Positions 33,116-41,958 of a DNA stretch of 64,000 bases are shown here, one piece after another; position 1 is the first letter of the stretch, and every line of letters begins with the position of its first letter. The notes beneath the pieces were generated by a model that saw only the letters and a list, made by a program, of their open reading frames with translations, ran no database searches and was not told the DNA's origin. Source of the stretch: Actinophytocola xinjiangensis. Lineage in GTDB: Bacteria; Actinomycetota; Actinomycetes; Mycobacteriales; Pseudonocardiaceae. The position numbers and the translations under genes were made by a program. Location: positions 1 to 64,000 of the forward strand of contig NZ_MSIF01000020.1 in the NCBI RefSeq assembly GCF_001921215.1, given 5' to 3'.

Positions 33116-33838
33116 TCAGGCCGCGGGGCGGCGAGCACCGCCGGCGGCCAGGCGGCCGTGGTCGAGCACGCCGACCCGGTCGCACACCGCCCGCACGTCC
33201 TCGGCGGCGCGGCCGGCGTAGAGCACCGACCGGCCCTGGGCGCCGATCCGGCGCACGATGCCCAGCAGCCGCTCGGCGTCGGGCCGGTCGACCCCGGCGG
33301 TCAGCTCGTCGACCACCAGCAGCCGGGGGTCGGCCAGCAGTGCGACGGCCAGGCCCAGCGCGCGGCGCACGCCCAGCGGGGCGCGGTCGACCGGCGCGTC
33401 GGCGTTGTCGATCAGCCCGGTGACCGCCAGGGCCTCACCGGCCAGCTCGCTGCCGTGGATCCTGGCCCAGAACTCCAGGTTCTCCAGTACGGTCGCGCAG
33501 GGCAGCACGGCCGCCTCCTGCAACGTGTGTCCCACCAGGCCGGTGCGCACCGGCGACATCACCGAGTCGAGCCGGTGCCCGTCGAGCAGCACCATGCCGG
33601 CGTCAGTGGGCAGCAACCCGCACACGGCGTGCAGCACAGTGCTCTTGCCGCTGCCCTCGGCACCGGTCAGACCGAAGATCTCCCCCGCCCGCACCTCGAA
33701 CCAGACGTCGTCGACCAGAACCGTGCCGTCGACCGACACCCGCATTCCCTGGCAGGAGAGCAGGACGGCCGTCTCGCGGGGGTCCGGTCGGGACCTCGCC
33801 GCCGTCGCGGCCACATCGACCACCGCGTGTGGTGTCAT
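33116..33838 (-). CDS. Solitary ABC transporter ATP-binding protein
   Basis: 240 residues, ATG behind GGAGG. Walker A is GAEGSGKST (59-67) and Walker B is LLVVDELTAGVD. The signature LSGGQ is not recognisable: the region reads APLGVRRALG. No permease partner lies in the window; it is followed 34 bp downstream by the epimerase and preceded by the PPTase. It may energise self-resistance or export with a permease elsewhere, or act as a soluble ribosome-type factor, although a single nucleotide-binding domain makes the latter less likely. Confidence 0.85.
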   Translation of the reverse strand: MTPHAVVDVAATAARSRPDPRETAVLLSCQGMRVSVDGTVLVDDVWFEVRAGEIFGLTGAEGSGKSTVLHAVCGLLPTDAGMVLLDGHRLDSVMSPVRTGLVGHTLQEAAVLPCATVLENLEFWARIHGSELAGEALAVTGLIDNADAPVDRAPLGVRRALGLAVALLADPRLLVVDELTAGVDRPDAERLLGIVRRIGAQGRSVLYAGRAAEDVRAVCDRVGVLDHGRLAAGGARRPAA

Positions 33839-33961
33839 CCGGACACCTCCCGTGTTCCGCGCTGTCAGTGTCTGTGCTGTCGAAACCCTTTGCTGCGCAC
33901 AGAATCACAGGTCGGCGAAGGCCAAACCAGGGAACAGGACACGGTCGGCGATGTGAAATCC

Positions 33962-34591
33962 TCATGCGGTGACGGCGGCCAGCAGCAACCCGTCGCCGGC
34001 CAGCCAGCGACCGGTGAAACCACCCGGTCCGCCGGGCGCGCGCACCACCGCGCGGAAAGCGCCGGTGGAGTCGAACTCCACCGTGGCGTCACGGAAACCC
34101 AACCAGGTTCCGGTAATCGGGAACCATGCCTTGTAGACAGCTTCCTTGGCACAGAACAACAACCGGTCCCAGTGCACGCCCGGGGCGAGCGCGGCCAGCG
34201 CCGCGCGCTCACCGGGCGAGGTCACCAACCCGAGAACGCCGTCGGGCAACGGAATCGCCGGCTCGGCGTCGATCCCGAGCACGCGCACCCGCTCGCACCG
34301 CGCGACGACAGCGGCACGATAGCCGGCGCAGTGAGTGAGGCTGCCCAGCACCCCCGGCGGCCAGGCCGGCGCGCCACCCGGCCCGCGCAACAGCGGTGCC
34401 GGCGCGATTCCCAGCTCCCCCAACGCATCGCGCGCACAGCGGCGCGCGGTCGCGAACTCCCCCCGGCGTTTGGCCTTCGCCCCGGTCAGCAGCCGCTCCT
34501 CCGCCGGGAACAACGGCGCCGGCACCGCGTCGTCGAACGCCTCGGCGTACCGCACCCCGACCGGCAGGATGCTGGCGATCAGTGCGGTCAC
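33962..34591 (-). CDS. 4'-phosphopantetheinyl transferase (Sfp/EntD type)
   Basis: 209 residues, GTG start. It converts apo carrier proteins to holo form with CoA. The magnesium-binding GIDAE (106-110) and FCAKEAVYKAW (147-157, Glu150 and Lys154) motifs of the Sfp/EntD family are clear, and the N-terminal SLTHCAG stretch matches the CoA-binding part. It probably primes the ACPs and PCPs of this cluster. It ends about 120 bp upstream of the ABC gene and starts 10 bp after the DUF1772 gene. Confidence 0.93.
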   Translation of the reverse strand: MTALIASILPVGVRYAEAFDDAVPAPLFPAEERLLTGAKAKRRGEFATARRCARDALGELGIAPAPLLRGPGGAPAWPPGVLGSLTHCAGYRAAVVARCERVRVLGIDAEPAIPLPDGVLGLVTSPGERAALAALAPGVHWDRLLFCAKEAVYKAWFPITGTWLGFRDATVEFDSTGAFRAVVRAPGGPGGFTGRWLAGDGLLLAAVTA

Positions 34592-34601
34592 CGTGGCCCT
34601 C

Positions 34602-35087
34602 CTACACCGCGCCGTAGGCGATCAGCGCCCAGCACAGGGCACCGAACGCGCCGACGTGCAACCAGCCGCGGACGTTGTTCAGCCGCGTCCACGGGCGTTC
34701 GTACCGCTGACGCGCCACCGCCGGGTCGGTGGCCGCGCCGGCCTCGTCGAGCTGCCGGTTGAGCGGCACGTTGCCGCCGCCGGTGACCATGAACGCCACC
34801 AGGTTGAGCCCGAAACCGATCGCGGCCGGCAGCAGCACCGAACCCCGGTCGCCGCCGAACATCAGCACCATCGCCGCCGCGCTGAACACCACCGAGCCCA
34901 GGAACGACAGGAAGAACTTCGGGTTCTGGATCACCCGGTTGATCCGCTGGTTGACGTCCACATAGGTCCGGTCGTCGACCTCGCGCAGCGCGATCAGTAC
35001 CGATACCTGAAACCCGTAGAACACTCCTGTCACCAGTCCTGTGGTGACAGTCGCCGCGACCAGCGCGGCGATCCGCACGATGTCCAT
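34602..35087 (-). CDS. DUF1772-type membrane protein
   Basis: 161 residues from ATG 35087 behind GGGAGTGGG; the longer frame upstream has no good start. Four hydrophobic segments are visible (about 5-30, 55-75, 85-105 and 140-158), with a NQRINRVIQNP loop. The pattern fits the DUF1772 family, which includes anthrone-oxygenase-like proteins of polyketide clusters and many uncharacterised membrane proteins. It lies ten bases before the PPTase, downstream of a strong hairpin, so it may be the first gene of the unit reading into the assembly line. Function unknown. Confidence 0.75.
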   Translation of the reverse strand: MDIVRIAALVAATVTTGLVTGVFYGFQVSVLIALREVDDRTYVDVNQRINRVIQNPKFFLSFLGSVVFSAAAMVLMFGGDRGSVLLPAAIGFGLNLVAFMVTGGGNVPLNRQLDEAGAATDPAVARQRYERPWTRLNNVRGWLHVGAFGALCWALIAYGAV

Positions 35088-35124
35088 TCCCACTCCCCTG
35101 ACCGATGCGTTGACCATCCCAAGT

Positions 35125-35157
35125 GGAGACCTCCGCCGAGGATCGGCGGAGGTCTCC
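35125..35157. terminator. Perfect 15-bp hairpin, probable terminator
   Basis: GGAGACCTCCGCCGA, a 3-base GGA loop, then the exact complement TCGGCGGAGGTCTCC. It lies between the stop of the SRPBCC-hydrolase gene (35222) and the start of the DUF1772 gene (35087), both on the minus strand. No long U tract follows in either direction, as is common in high-GC actinomycetes. It probably ends the 40505-35222 transcript and separates it from the 35087-1 unit. Confidence 0.75.
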
Positions 35158-35221
35158 TTACCCACTGGGTGCCTGACAGCCTGCCATGAGGCGGCATCGG
35201 TGACCGGGCGTGCCGTGGCGG

Positions 35222-36526
35222 CTACCCGGTGACGAGGCTGGCGATGGCCTTGGCGACGGCGTCGGGGGCCTCCAGCGGGAGCATGTGGCCCTTGTCGGCC
35301 AGCTGCTCGTACCGGGCGTTGGGCAGCTCGGCGGCCACCACCCTGCCCAGCTCGGGGTCGATCACGGTGTCGGCGGTACCGGCCAGCACGACCGCCGGCA
35401 CCTCGACCGAACGCAGACCCTCCCGCAGGTCCATCCCGCGCGAGGACCGGAAGCAGTCCGCGCGCACCTGGCGGGGGGTGGCCGCGAACAGCCGGCGGTT
35501 GGCCTCCAGCGCGGCGGGCTCCGGCTTGGGGCCCATCGTCTGGCCCAGCATCCGGCGCCCGAGCGGGCCCCGGGCCACCGCCCAGCTGAAGACCGGGTTG
35601 CCCATCAGGCGGACCTCGCCGTCCGGGGTGTCCTGGTCGTGCGCGGCCGTGGCGACCAGGGCCAGCGCGCCGAGCCGCGTCGCCGCGTCCGCCGCGTGGT
35701 TGATCGCGTAGGACATCGCCGCGAAGCCCCCGCCGGAGTGCCCGGCGACGACCGCGTCCCGTGCGTCCACCGCGGCCAGCACGGTGGCCAGGTCGTCACC
35801 GAGCCGCTCGATGGAGATCGGCTCGCTGCCCAGGGTGGAGTCGCCGTGGCCGCGCTGGTCGTAGGCGTAGACGGTGACGCCCTGGCCGGCCAGCCGCCCG
35901 GCGACCCCCAGCCACGCCTTGCGCCCGGCCGCCCAGCCGTGCGACAGCACGACCGTCCCGGTGCCCTCGCCGGCCGGCGGACCGAACACCGACACCGCGA
36001 GCTGGGCTCCGTCGCTGGTCCGCACGGTGCGCACGGCACCGTCCTCGCCGACCGGGTCACCGGCGCCGACGAGCTGGTTGAGCCGGATGAACGCCGCCCT
36101 GGTGGCCTGCGAGTGCTCCAGGCCGACGTCGGCGACCTTGCCCAGGACCTTCGCTATGCCCTTGGGCTCGGCCTTGAAGTGCATGGACAGCCGGGTGCGG
36201 CGGCCACCGGCGGCGGGTTCCAGCAGGAACTCGCAGGTGCCGAGGAACGCGCCGGACACGTAGTCCGCCTTGAGCCGCCGGCCCGGCTCGACCTCGGTGG
36301 TGCGGGCCAGGAAGCGCAGCTTCGGGCCGCCCGTTCCCACACCCCGGGGGTGCACCGTGACCAGCGTCTCCCCGCCGACCTCGTCGGGGGAGACCGGTCC
36401 GGGTTCGAAGGTGTTCTTCGGGACCCACCAGCCGGCGCCGCCGCTCAGCTCGGCGACCAGTTCCTTCCACACGACGTCCGGCGAGGTGTCGACGAACGCG
36501 GTGTCGATGATGTCGAAGCCACTCAA
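35222..36526 (-). CDS. SRPBCC (polyketide cyclase-like) domain fused to alpha/beta-hydrolase
   Basis: 434 residues if translation starts at TTG 36526, which has AGGAG eight bases upstream; GTG 36535 is in frame but its SD would touch the start codon. The N-terminal 155 or so residues (FDIIDTAFVDTSPDVVW) look like a START/SRPBCC polyketide-cyclase or dehydratase domain. The C-terminal part is an alpha/beta-hydrolase with the GHSGGG nucleophile elbow, YDQRGHGDST, the Asp in GTADTVID and the His in DKGHMLP. The fusion places a hydrophobic-ligand pocket next to a hydrolase, as expected for hydrolysis or lactone opening of a lipid or polyketide. It is downstream of the FAD oxidase by 25 bp. Confidence 0.85.
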   Translation of the reverse strand: MSGFDIIDTAFVDTSPDVVWKELVAELSGGAGWWVPKNTFEPGPVSPDEVGGETLVTVHPRGVGTGGPKLRFLARTTEVEPGRRLKADYVSGAFLGTCEFLLEPAAGGRRTRLSMHFKAEPKGIAKVLGKVADVGLEHSQATRAAFIRLNQLVGAGDPVGEDGAVRTVRTSDGAQLAVSVFGPPAGEGTGTVVLSHGWAAGRKAWLGVAGRLAGQGVTVYAYDQRGHGDSTLGSEPISIERLGDDLATVLAAVDARDAVVAGHSGGGFAAMSYAINHAADAATRLGALALVATAAHDQDTPDGEVRLMGNPVFSWAVARGPLGRRMLGQTMGPKPEPAALEANRRLFAATPRQVRADCFRSSRGMDLREGLRSVEVPAVVLAGTADTVIDPELGRVVAAELPNARYEQLADKGHMLPLEAPDAVAKAIASLVTG

Positions 36527-36551
36527 TCTGGCCACTCCTCTCAAGGTCGAG

Positions 36552-38042
36552 CTAGCCGAAGAAACCCTGGCCGGGGGTGAGCACGTGGTCGGGGTCGTAG
36601 GCGCGCTTGGCGGCGACCAGCCGGAACCAGTCACCTCCGAAGTGCCCGCGCCACTCGCGGGGTGTCATGTCGGGGATGGCCCCGATCAGGTACCGCGTGC
36701 CGCCCAGGGAGACCGCCAGGTCGTAGAACCGGCGGTTCTGGGCGAGCATGCCGGCCACTCCCGGGTCGTCCGGGAAGGGCAGCCGCAGCAGGTCGAACAG
36801 GTAGACCACCGGCTCGTCGGGCACCTTGAACAGCGGCTTGGTCAGCTTCGAGGTCAGGAACGGGTACAGGAACGAGAACCCGACCCCCAGGTCGGCCGAG
36901 GTCAGCTCGGCCATCACCTGCCGGGTGAACTCGGCGACCGTCGAGCGGGGCAGCACCAGCGACAGCCACGGGTGCGGCTGGTCCCAGAACCCGCCCTCCT
37001 TGGCGGCCTGCTCGATGGCGTCCAGGCGGAACACCCAGTCGCGGAAGGGCAGGTCGTCGAAGGTCGCCGAGGCGCGGTCGTCACGCAGCCCGGCGAGCAG
37101 CGCGGCCCGGTCGGGCGGCGTGCCGTCGTGGTAGGCCACCACGTCGATCAGGTACCGCCACGCGGTGTCCTCGGCGTTGCGCACCGGGCCACCGGCCTGG
37201 TAGTCGAACCGGCCGTCGCGCAGCAGCTTCTCCTGGTCGGCGAAGTACACCGCCGGGTCGTCGTAGTACAGGCTGAACAGCGCGGCCCGCGCCGGCGCCG
37301 CCACCAGCCGAACCCTGGCCTTGGTGATGATGCCGACCTGGCCGCCGCCGGCGAGCGCGGCGTTGAACAGGTCGGCGTTCTCCCTGGCCGAGGCGCGCAC
37401 GACGTAGCCCCGGCCGGTGACGATCTCGATCTCGCTGACCGTGTCGACCTGCAGGCCGTACTTCTGCACCTGGCCGCCGACCCCGCCGACACTGAGCGTG
37501 CCGCCGATCGACAGGTGCTGGTAGTCGGTGTGCGACGGGGGCATCAGACCGCGGGGCAGCGTGGCGTCGATCAGCTGCGCCCAGGTCACCCCGGTGTCCA
37601 CCCACGCGGAGTTCGCGCCGATGCTGTGGATCGTGGACAGGCTCTTGGCGTCGATCGAGATCCCGCCGGGCACCGCGGCCTGACCGTAGTTGGAGTGCGA
37701 CTCCAGGTCGTCGGCGCCGTTGCCGCCCTGCCCGTTCACCGCGATGGTGAGCCCGTTGATCCGCGCGTAGCGGACCATCTCGACGATGTCGCCGACCGAG
37801 CCGGGCCGCAGGACCGCCCAGGGGCTCTCGGTGACCAGGTGGCCGAAGTCGTGGCTGAACCGGGTCAGCACGGCCGGGTCGGTGACCAGGGTGCCGTCCA
37901 GCCTCGGCAGGCGCGCCACACCGGTGGTGTCGGCGCCGGCCACGGCCCATTCGCCGCTGGCGGTGCTCCAGCCGACCACCGCCGCGCCGACGGTGATCCG
38001 CTTGAGGACGTTGCGTCTGGTGAACGTGACGTTCTTGTTCAT
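36552..38042 (-). CDS. Tat-exported FAD-binding oxidoreductase (cytokinin-oxidase/BBE-like)
   Basis: 496 residues from ATG 38042. The N-terminus carries a twin-arginine signal (TRRNVLK, Arg9-Arg10, then a hydrophobic stretch), so the enzyme should be exported folded with its flavin. The FAD_binding_4 fold is shown by the IGGTLSVGGVGGQVQKYG segment and by a cytokinin-oxidase-like C-terminus ending in YDPDHVLTPGQG. The loop that in cytokinin oxidases and BBE enzymes holds the FAD-linking His (GHGHS type) reads NGQGGNGADD here, so covalent attachment through that His is not expected. It lies 14 bp after the flavin monooxygenase gene and probably oxidises a late intermediate outside the cell. Confidence 0.88.
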   Translation of the reverse strand: MNKNVTFTRRNVLKRITVGAAVVGWSTASGEWAVAGADTTGVARLPRLDGTLVTDPAVLTRFSHDFGHLVTESPWAVLRPGSVGDIVEMVRYARINGLTIAVNGQGGNGADDLESHSNYGQAAVPGGISIDAKSLSTIHSIGANSAWVDTGVTWAQLIDATLPRGLMPPSHTDYQHLSIGGTLSVGGVGGQVQKYGLQVDTVSEIEIVTGRGYVVRASARENADLFNAALAGGGQVGIITKARVRLVAAPARAALFSLYYDDPAVYFADQEKLLRDGRFDYQAGGPVRNAEDTAWRYLIDVVAYHDGTPPDRAALLAGLRDDRASATFDDLPFRDWVFRLDAIEQAAKEGGFWDQPHPWLSLVLPRSTVAEFTRQVMAELTSADLGVGFSFLYPFLTSKLTKPLFKVPDEPVVYLFDLLRLPFPDDPGVAGMLAQNRRFYDLAVSLGGTRYLIGAIPDMTPREWRGHFGGDWFRLVAAKRAYDPDHVLTPGQGFFG

Positions 38043-38056
38043 GTCGCGTGCCCCGT

Positions 38057-39610
38057 TCAGCGCTGCGCGGCGGTGACGTACTCGGCGCCGGACAGCGTCG
38101 TCACCTGGTAGGCGGACAGGTCGAACTTCTTGAGCTGCTTGCGGAACTTCCAGGTGAACGACGGCCAGATCGACGGGTTGTTGCCGTTGTCGTCGAGGTA
38201 CCAGCTGGCGCACTGGCCGGAGTTCCAGACCGTGGTCTTGAGCTGCTCCTGGACCGACTCGTTGTAGGCGATCTGCGCGTCCTGGTGGACCGACACACTG
38301 GACAGTCCACGCTTGCCCATGCTCGCCAGGGCGTCGGCGACGTAACGCACCTGCGCCTCGATCATCACCGTCTGCGACGAGTGGCCCAGGGTCGTGTTCG
38401 GACCGAGCAGCATGAACAGGTTGGGGAACCCGGCGACCGTGGTGCCCCGGTAGGCGGCCATCCCGCCGGCCTCCCAGGTCTGGGCCAGCGACACGCCCCG
38501 GTCGTTGATCACCCGGCGGGCGATCGGCCGCTCGGTGGCCGCGAAGCCGGTGCCCAGGATGATCGCGTCGATCTCCCGCTCCTGGCCGTCGGCGGTCACG
38601 ATGGAGTTGGCCCGCACCTCGCTGATCCCGTCGGTGACCAGCTCCACGTTGGGCTGCTGGATCGCCGGGTAGTAGGTGTTGGAGAACAGCATCCGCTTGC
38701 AGCCGATGGTGAAGTCCGGGGTGAGCTTCGCGCGCAGCTCCGGGTCGGGCACGCTCTTGTTGAGGTGTTTGACGAACATGCCCTGCACGGTCTTGGCCGC
38801 GATCTGCGGCTTGCCGAGCAGGAACGCGAGCACCTCACGGCCCCACTGGTTGAACCCGCGGCGGAAGCCCTGCACGCCCGGCACGTTGCGGAACAGCCAC
38901 TGCCGGAACTTCCCGTTGGGCTTGTCGCTCTTGGGGCCGATCCACGCGGCCGTGCGCTGGTAGATGTCCAGCTGACCGACCTTCGGCTGGATCTTGGGCA
39001 CGAACTGCAGCGCCGAGGCACCGGTGCCGATGACCGCGACCCGCTTGCCGTCGAGGTCGTAGTCGTGGTCCCAGGTGGACGAGTGGAAGATCTTGCCCTG
39101 GAAACCGCTGATGCCCTTGATGTCGGGCACGACCGGGTCGGACAGGTAGCCGCTGCCGGTGACCAGGACCTGGGCGGTGTAGGAGCCCTGGCTGGTCTCG
39201 ATCTCCCAGCGCCGGACGTTCTCGTCCCAGCGCGCGGAGACCAACTCGTGGTTGAACCGGATGTAGGGCCGCACCCCGAACCTGTCGGCGCAGTCGTTGA
39301 GGTAGGCGTAGAGCTCGGGCTGCTTGCCGTAGGTGCTCTGCCAGTCGGTGCGCTGGGCGTAGCTGTAGGAGTAGAGCAGGGCGGCCACGTCGCACTCGGC
39401 GCCGGGGTAGGTGTTGTCCCGCCAGGTTCCGCCGACCTGGCCGGCCCGCTCGAAGATCAGGAAGTCGTCCTCTTCGGACTTGAGGAGGCGGATGGCCATC
39501 CCGAGGCCGGAGAACCCGGCGCCGATGATGGCCACCCGGACGTGCGGGACACGGTTCCCGCCACCGCCGGCCTGGCGCACGTCGCCCAGTGTTGGATCGG
39601 TGATCGTCAT
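38057..39610 (-). CDS. Flavin-dependent monooxygenase, Baeyer-Villiger type
   Basis: 517 residues. It has two Rossmann motifs, GAGFSG (30-35, FAD) and GTGASA (195-200, NADPH), and between them the fingerprint F170-Q-G-K-I-F-H176-S-S-T-W180-D, matching FxGxxxHxxxW of type I Baeyer-Villiger monooxygenases. GGTWRDNTYPG and a DAIILGTGF stretch are also typical. It would insert oxygen next to a ketone using NADPH and O2, or oxidise a heteroatom. It sits in a tight operon with the methyltransferase, FAD oxidase and hydrolase fusion; a BVMO followed by a hydrolase is a common way to cleave a carbon skeleton. Confidence 0.93.
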   Translation of the reverse strand: MTITDPTLGDVRQAGGGGNRVPHVRVAIIGAGFSGLGMAIRLLKSEEDDFLIFERAGQVGGTWRDNTYPGAECDVAALLYSYSYAQRTDWQSTYGKQPELYAYLNDCADRFGVRPYIRFNHELVSARWDENVRRWEIETSQGSYTAQVLVTGSGYLSDPVVPDIKGISGFQGKIFHSSTWDHDYDLDGKRVAVIGTGASALQFVPKIQPKVGQLDIYQRTAAWIGPKSDKPNGKFRQWLFRNVPGVQGFRRGFNQWGREVLAFLLGKPQIAAKTVQGMFVKHLNKSVPDPELRAKLTPDFTIGCKRMLFSNTYYPAIQQPNVELVTDGISEVRANSIVTADGQEREIDAIILGTGFAATERPIARRVINDRGVSLAQTWEAGGMAAYRGTTVAGFPNLFMLLGPNTTLGHSSQTVMIEAQVRYVADALASMGKRGLSSVSVHQDAQIAYNESVQEQLKTTVWNSGQCASWYLDDNGNNPSIWPSFTWKFRKQLKKFDLSAYQVTTLSGAEYVTAAQR

Positions 39611-39620
39611 GGGAGCCTCC

Positions 39621-40505
39621 TCAGGCGTTGCGCGACAGCACGATGCGGAAGTTGTTGAAGATCTTGTCCTCGAGGGTGTACGCGAAGATGTCCAGGTAGC
39701 GCTCGAACCGCTGCACGACCTCCTCGCCCTGCATGGCGACGGCCTCGTCCCGGCGGTCGGCCAGGTTGGCCAGCCACGCCCGGCAGGCCCGGCTGAAGGT
39801 CTCCCGCTCGTTGCGGATCTCGATGATCTCGAACAGGCTCTCGGCGGCCTGGACGAGCTCGTTGGTGTGCGGGATGTAGCAGCCCTGGAACTCCTCGCGC
39901 TGCAGGAACTTCAGGTCGTCGATGAGCCGGCGGCTGAGCTTGGGCTGCTCGATGGTCATCATGTGCAGCACCAGGCGGCCGTCGACCTTGATCAGCGAGT
40001 GGCACTGCTTGAAGAAGGCGCGGAACCGGCCGACGCGCTCCTTGGGCGGCAGCGACGCGAGCACGAAGTGCTCCAGCGCGTTGACGCAGAAGGCGGCGTC
40101 GTAGGGCTCGTCGGTGCGGTGGTCCTCCCAGCTCTCCACCTTGATCTCGATCTTGTCGTTGCCCAGGGAGTCGACGAACTCCTTCTGGGTGCGGCTGAGC
40201 GTGACACCGACGGCCTTCTTGACGCCGTGCGTGGTGGTGGCGCGGTCGAGCATCGTGCCCCAGCCGCTGCCGATGTCGAGGACCTTGTCGGCGCCGACGG
40301 CGTTGGCGTTGGTGATGAACGCGTCCAGCTTGCGGTACTGGGCCTCGTCGTGGGCGGCCCGCAGGTCCTCGCCCTCGTTCCAGTAGCCGCCGGAGTACAT
40401 CATGGCCGGCCCCAGCAGGAGGCGGTAGAAGTCGTTGCCCACCTCGTAGTGGTGACGGATGGCGTCGACCTCGGGGTTCACCGGCTTGTGATCGAGCGTG
40501 GTCAT
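39621..40505 (-). CDS. SAM-dependent methyltransferase, cyclopropane-fatty-acid-synthase family
   Basis: 294 residues from ATG 40505. The N-terminus (HYEVGNDFYRLLLGP, YSGGYW) is characteristic of the CFA-synthase/mycolic-acid methyltransferase family, and the SAM-binding motif is DIGSGWG (77-83). Members add a methylene or methyl to alkenes or act as C- or N-methyltransferases in natural product clusters. With a predicted polyene chain from the PKS, methylation or cyclopropanation of a double bond is possible but not shown. It is the first gene of the minus-strand tailoring operon and diverges from the ACP/KAS III set. Confidence 0.9.
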   Translation of the reverse strand: MTTLDHKPVNPEVDAIRHHYEVGNDFYRLLLGPAMMYSGGYWNEGEDLRAAHDEAQYRKLDAFITNANAVGADKVLDIGSGWGTMLDRATTTHGVKKAVGVTLSRTQKEFVDSLGNDKIEIKVESWEDHRTDEPYDAAFCVNALEHFVLASLPPKERVGRFRAFFKQCHSLIKVDGRLVLHMMTIEQPKLSRRLIDDLKFLQREEFQGCYIPHTNELVQAAESLFEIIEIRNERETFSRACRAWLANLADRRDEAVAMQGEEVVQRFERYLDIFAYTLEDKIFNNFRIVLSRNA

Positions 40506-40698
40506 TCTCGCCTCATTTCTCCTCATGCTCCGCGGGGCCTGCAAAACACCTCACCTGTCGCGGACGAGGTAATCGTGTCGACCGCAACAGTCCCGCAAGA
40601 ACGAGCGCGGGCCGCCGGCGATTGCGCTCCCGTTGCGCTGGTGGCGATTACCTGTCAACCACGACATGCGGACCCCACAGTCGAGAGGAGCCACGCTC
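40506..40698. promoter_or_regulatory. Divergent intergenic region
   Basis: 193 bp separating the minus-strand tailoring operon from the plus-strand ACP/KAS III/ketoreductase genes; it must hold promoters for both. A clear RBS (AGAGGAG) precedes the ACP ATG. I could not identify certain -35/-10 boxes. Confidence 0.5.
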
Positions 40699-40962
40699 AT
40701 GGAACTGCCCACCGTCGAGGAACTGGCGACCCAGTTGCAGGATGTATCGGGGGCGGAGTCGATCGATGTCGACGCGGCGCTGCAGAAGATCTCCGACGTC
40801 GATTCGCTCGACCTGATGGAGTGGCTGTACAGCTTCCAGTCCAACTACCCGCACATCCCCGCGGACGAGTCGCTGTTCAGTGACATGGACGACACCACGA
40901 CCCTGCGGGTCGTGCACGGTCGGATCCAGGCGCTGGTCTCCCAGACCTCGGCTCAGAACTAG
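40699..40962 (+). CDS. Discrete acyl carrier protein
   Basis: 87 residues, ATG behind AGAGGAG. The phosphopantetheine attachment site is DVDSLDLMEW with Ser36. Length and acidic helix pattern fit a stand-alone type II ACP. It is followed nine bases later by a KAS III and then an SDR ketoreductase, so the three probably build or hand over a short acyl unit, for example the monocarboxylic starter or an ester side chain. Confidence 0.92.
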   Translation: MELPTVEELATQLQDVSGAESIDVDAALQKISDVDSLDLMEWLYSFQSNYPHIPADESLFSDMDDTTTLRVVHGRIQALVSQTSAQN

Positions 40963-40971
40963 AGAACGGCC

Positions 40972-41958
40972 GTGACTGGCTTCCAGATCACCGGTTGGGG
41001 CAAGGCACTGCCCGAGCGCGTGGTGACCAGTATCGAGATCGCCGAGCGGTTCGGCGTGGACGAGGACTGGATCGTCAGCAGGTGCGGGATCCGTGAGCGG
41101 CGGTTCGTCTCCCCGGGGGAGACGACCGCCAGCCTCGCGGTGGAAGCCGGCCGCCGCGCGCTCGAGAAGGCCGGGCTGACCGGTGAGGACATCGCTCACC
41201 TGATCGTCGCGTCGGCCACTCCCGAGCAGCTCTCCCCGGCGACGTCGGCGTTCGTGCAACACGACCTCGGCGTCGCCGGGAGCGCGCACGACGTCAACGC
41301 GGAGTGCTCGGGTTTCGTGTACGGGCTCATCACGGCCGCCGGCCTGATGACCCTGGACCCGAGGCCGATCCTGCTGATCGGCTCGGACACCCACTCGCTG
41401 ACGATCAATCCGCAGGACAGGGATCTCGGGATCCTGGCCGGTGACGGGGCGGGCGCGGTCGTGCTCACCCCGACACCGGACAAGTGGTTGCAGGCCTGGA
41501 ACCTGGGTGCCGACGGCAAGTGCACCGGCAGCCTCAAGATCCAGGCCGGCGGCAGCCGGATGCCCACGACCGAGGAGACGGTCCGCCAGGGCCTGCACTA
41601 CTCGGAGATCAAGGGCAACGAGATCTACCTGAACGCGGTGCGGTTCACCGTGCGTTCGGTGCGGGCGACGCTCGAGCAGGCCAAGATCGACCCTGACGAG
41701 ATCGACCACATCCTGCCGCACCAGGCGAACATCCGAATCATCAACTCGATCCTCAACCACACCGGTCTCGACCCGGACAAGCTGATCACCAACCTCGAGA
41801 AGTACGGCAACACCGCGTCGGCGTCGATGCCGATCGCACTGACCGAGGCGTTGGAGGCCGACCGGATCAACGACGGTGACCTGCTGCTGCTCGCGGGCTT
41901 CGGCGCGGGCATGACCTGGGGGTCCGTACTCCTGAAATGGGGAGGCGAACAGTCGTGA
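40972..41958 (+). CDS. Beta-ketoacyl-ACP synthase III-like protein (FabH family)
   Basis: 328 residues, GTG start. The KAS III triad is complete: Cys112 in NAECSGF, His250 in HQANIRI and Asn280 in the GNTASAS motif. FabH enzymes condense an acyl-CoA with malonyl-ACP; relatives in natural product clusters also act as acyltransferases. The neighbouring ACP and ketoreductase favour real chain initiation: acyl-CoA plus malonyl-ACP to 3-oxoacyl-ACP, then reduction. The normal TSA(A/S)S part of GNTSAAS is rearranged to TASAS, which leaves the alternative of an acyl transferase open. Confidence 0.92.
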   Translation: MTGFQITGWGKALPERVVTSIEIAERFGVDEDWIVSRCGIRERRFVSPGETTASLAVEAGRRALEKAGLTGEDIAHLIVASATPEQLSPATSAFVQHDLGVAGSAHDVNAECSGFVYGLITAAGLMTLDPRPILLIGSDTHSLTINPQDRDLGILAGDGAGAVVLTPTPDKWLQAWNLGADGKCTGSLKIQAGGSRMPTTEETVRQGLHYSEIKGNEIYLNAVRFTVRSVRATLEQAKIDPDEIDHILPHQANIRIINSILNHTGLDPDKLITNLEKYGNTASASMPIALTEALEADRINDGDLLLLAGFGAGMTWGSVLLKWGGEQS

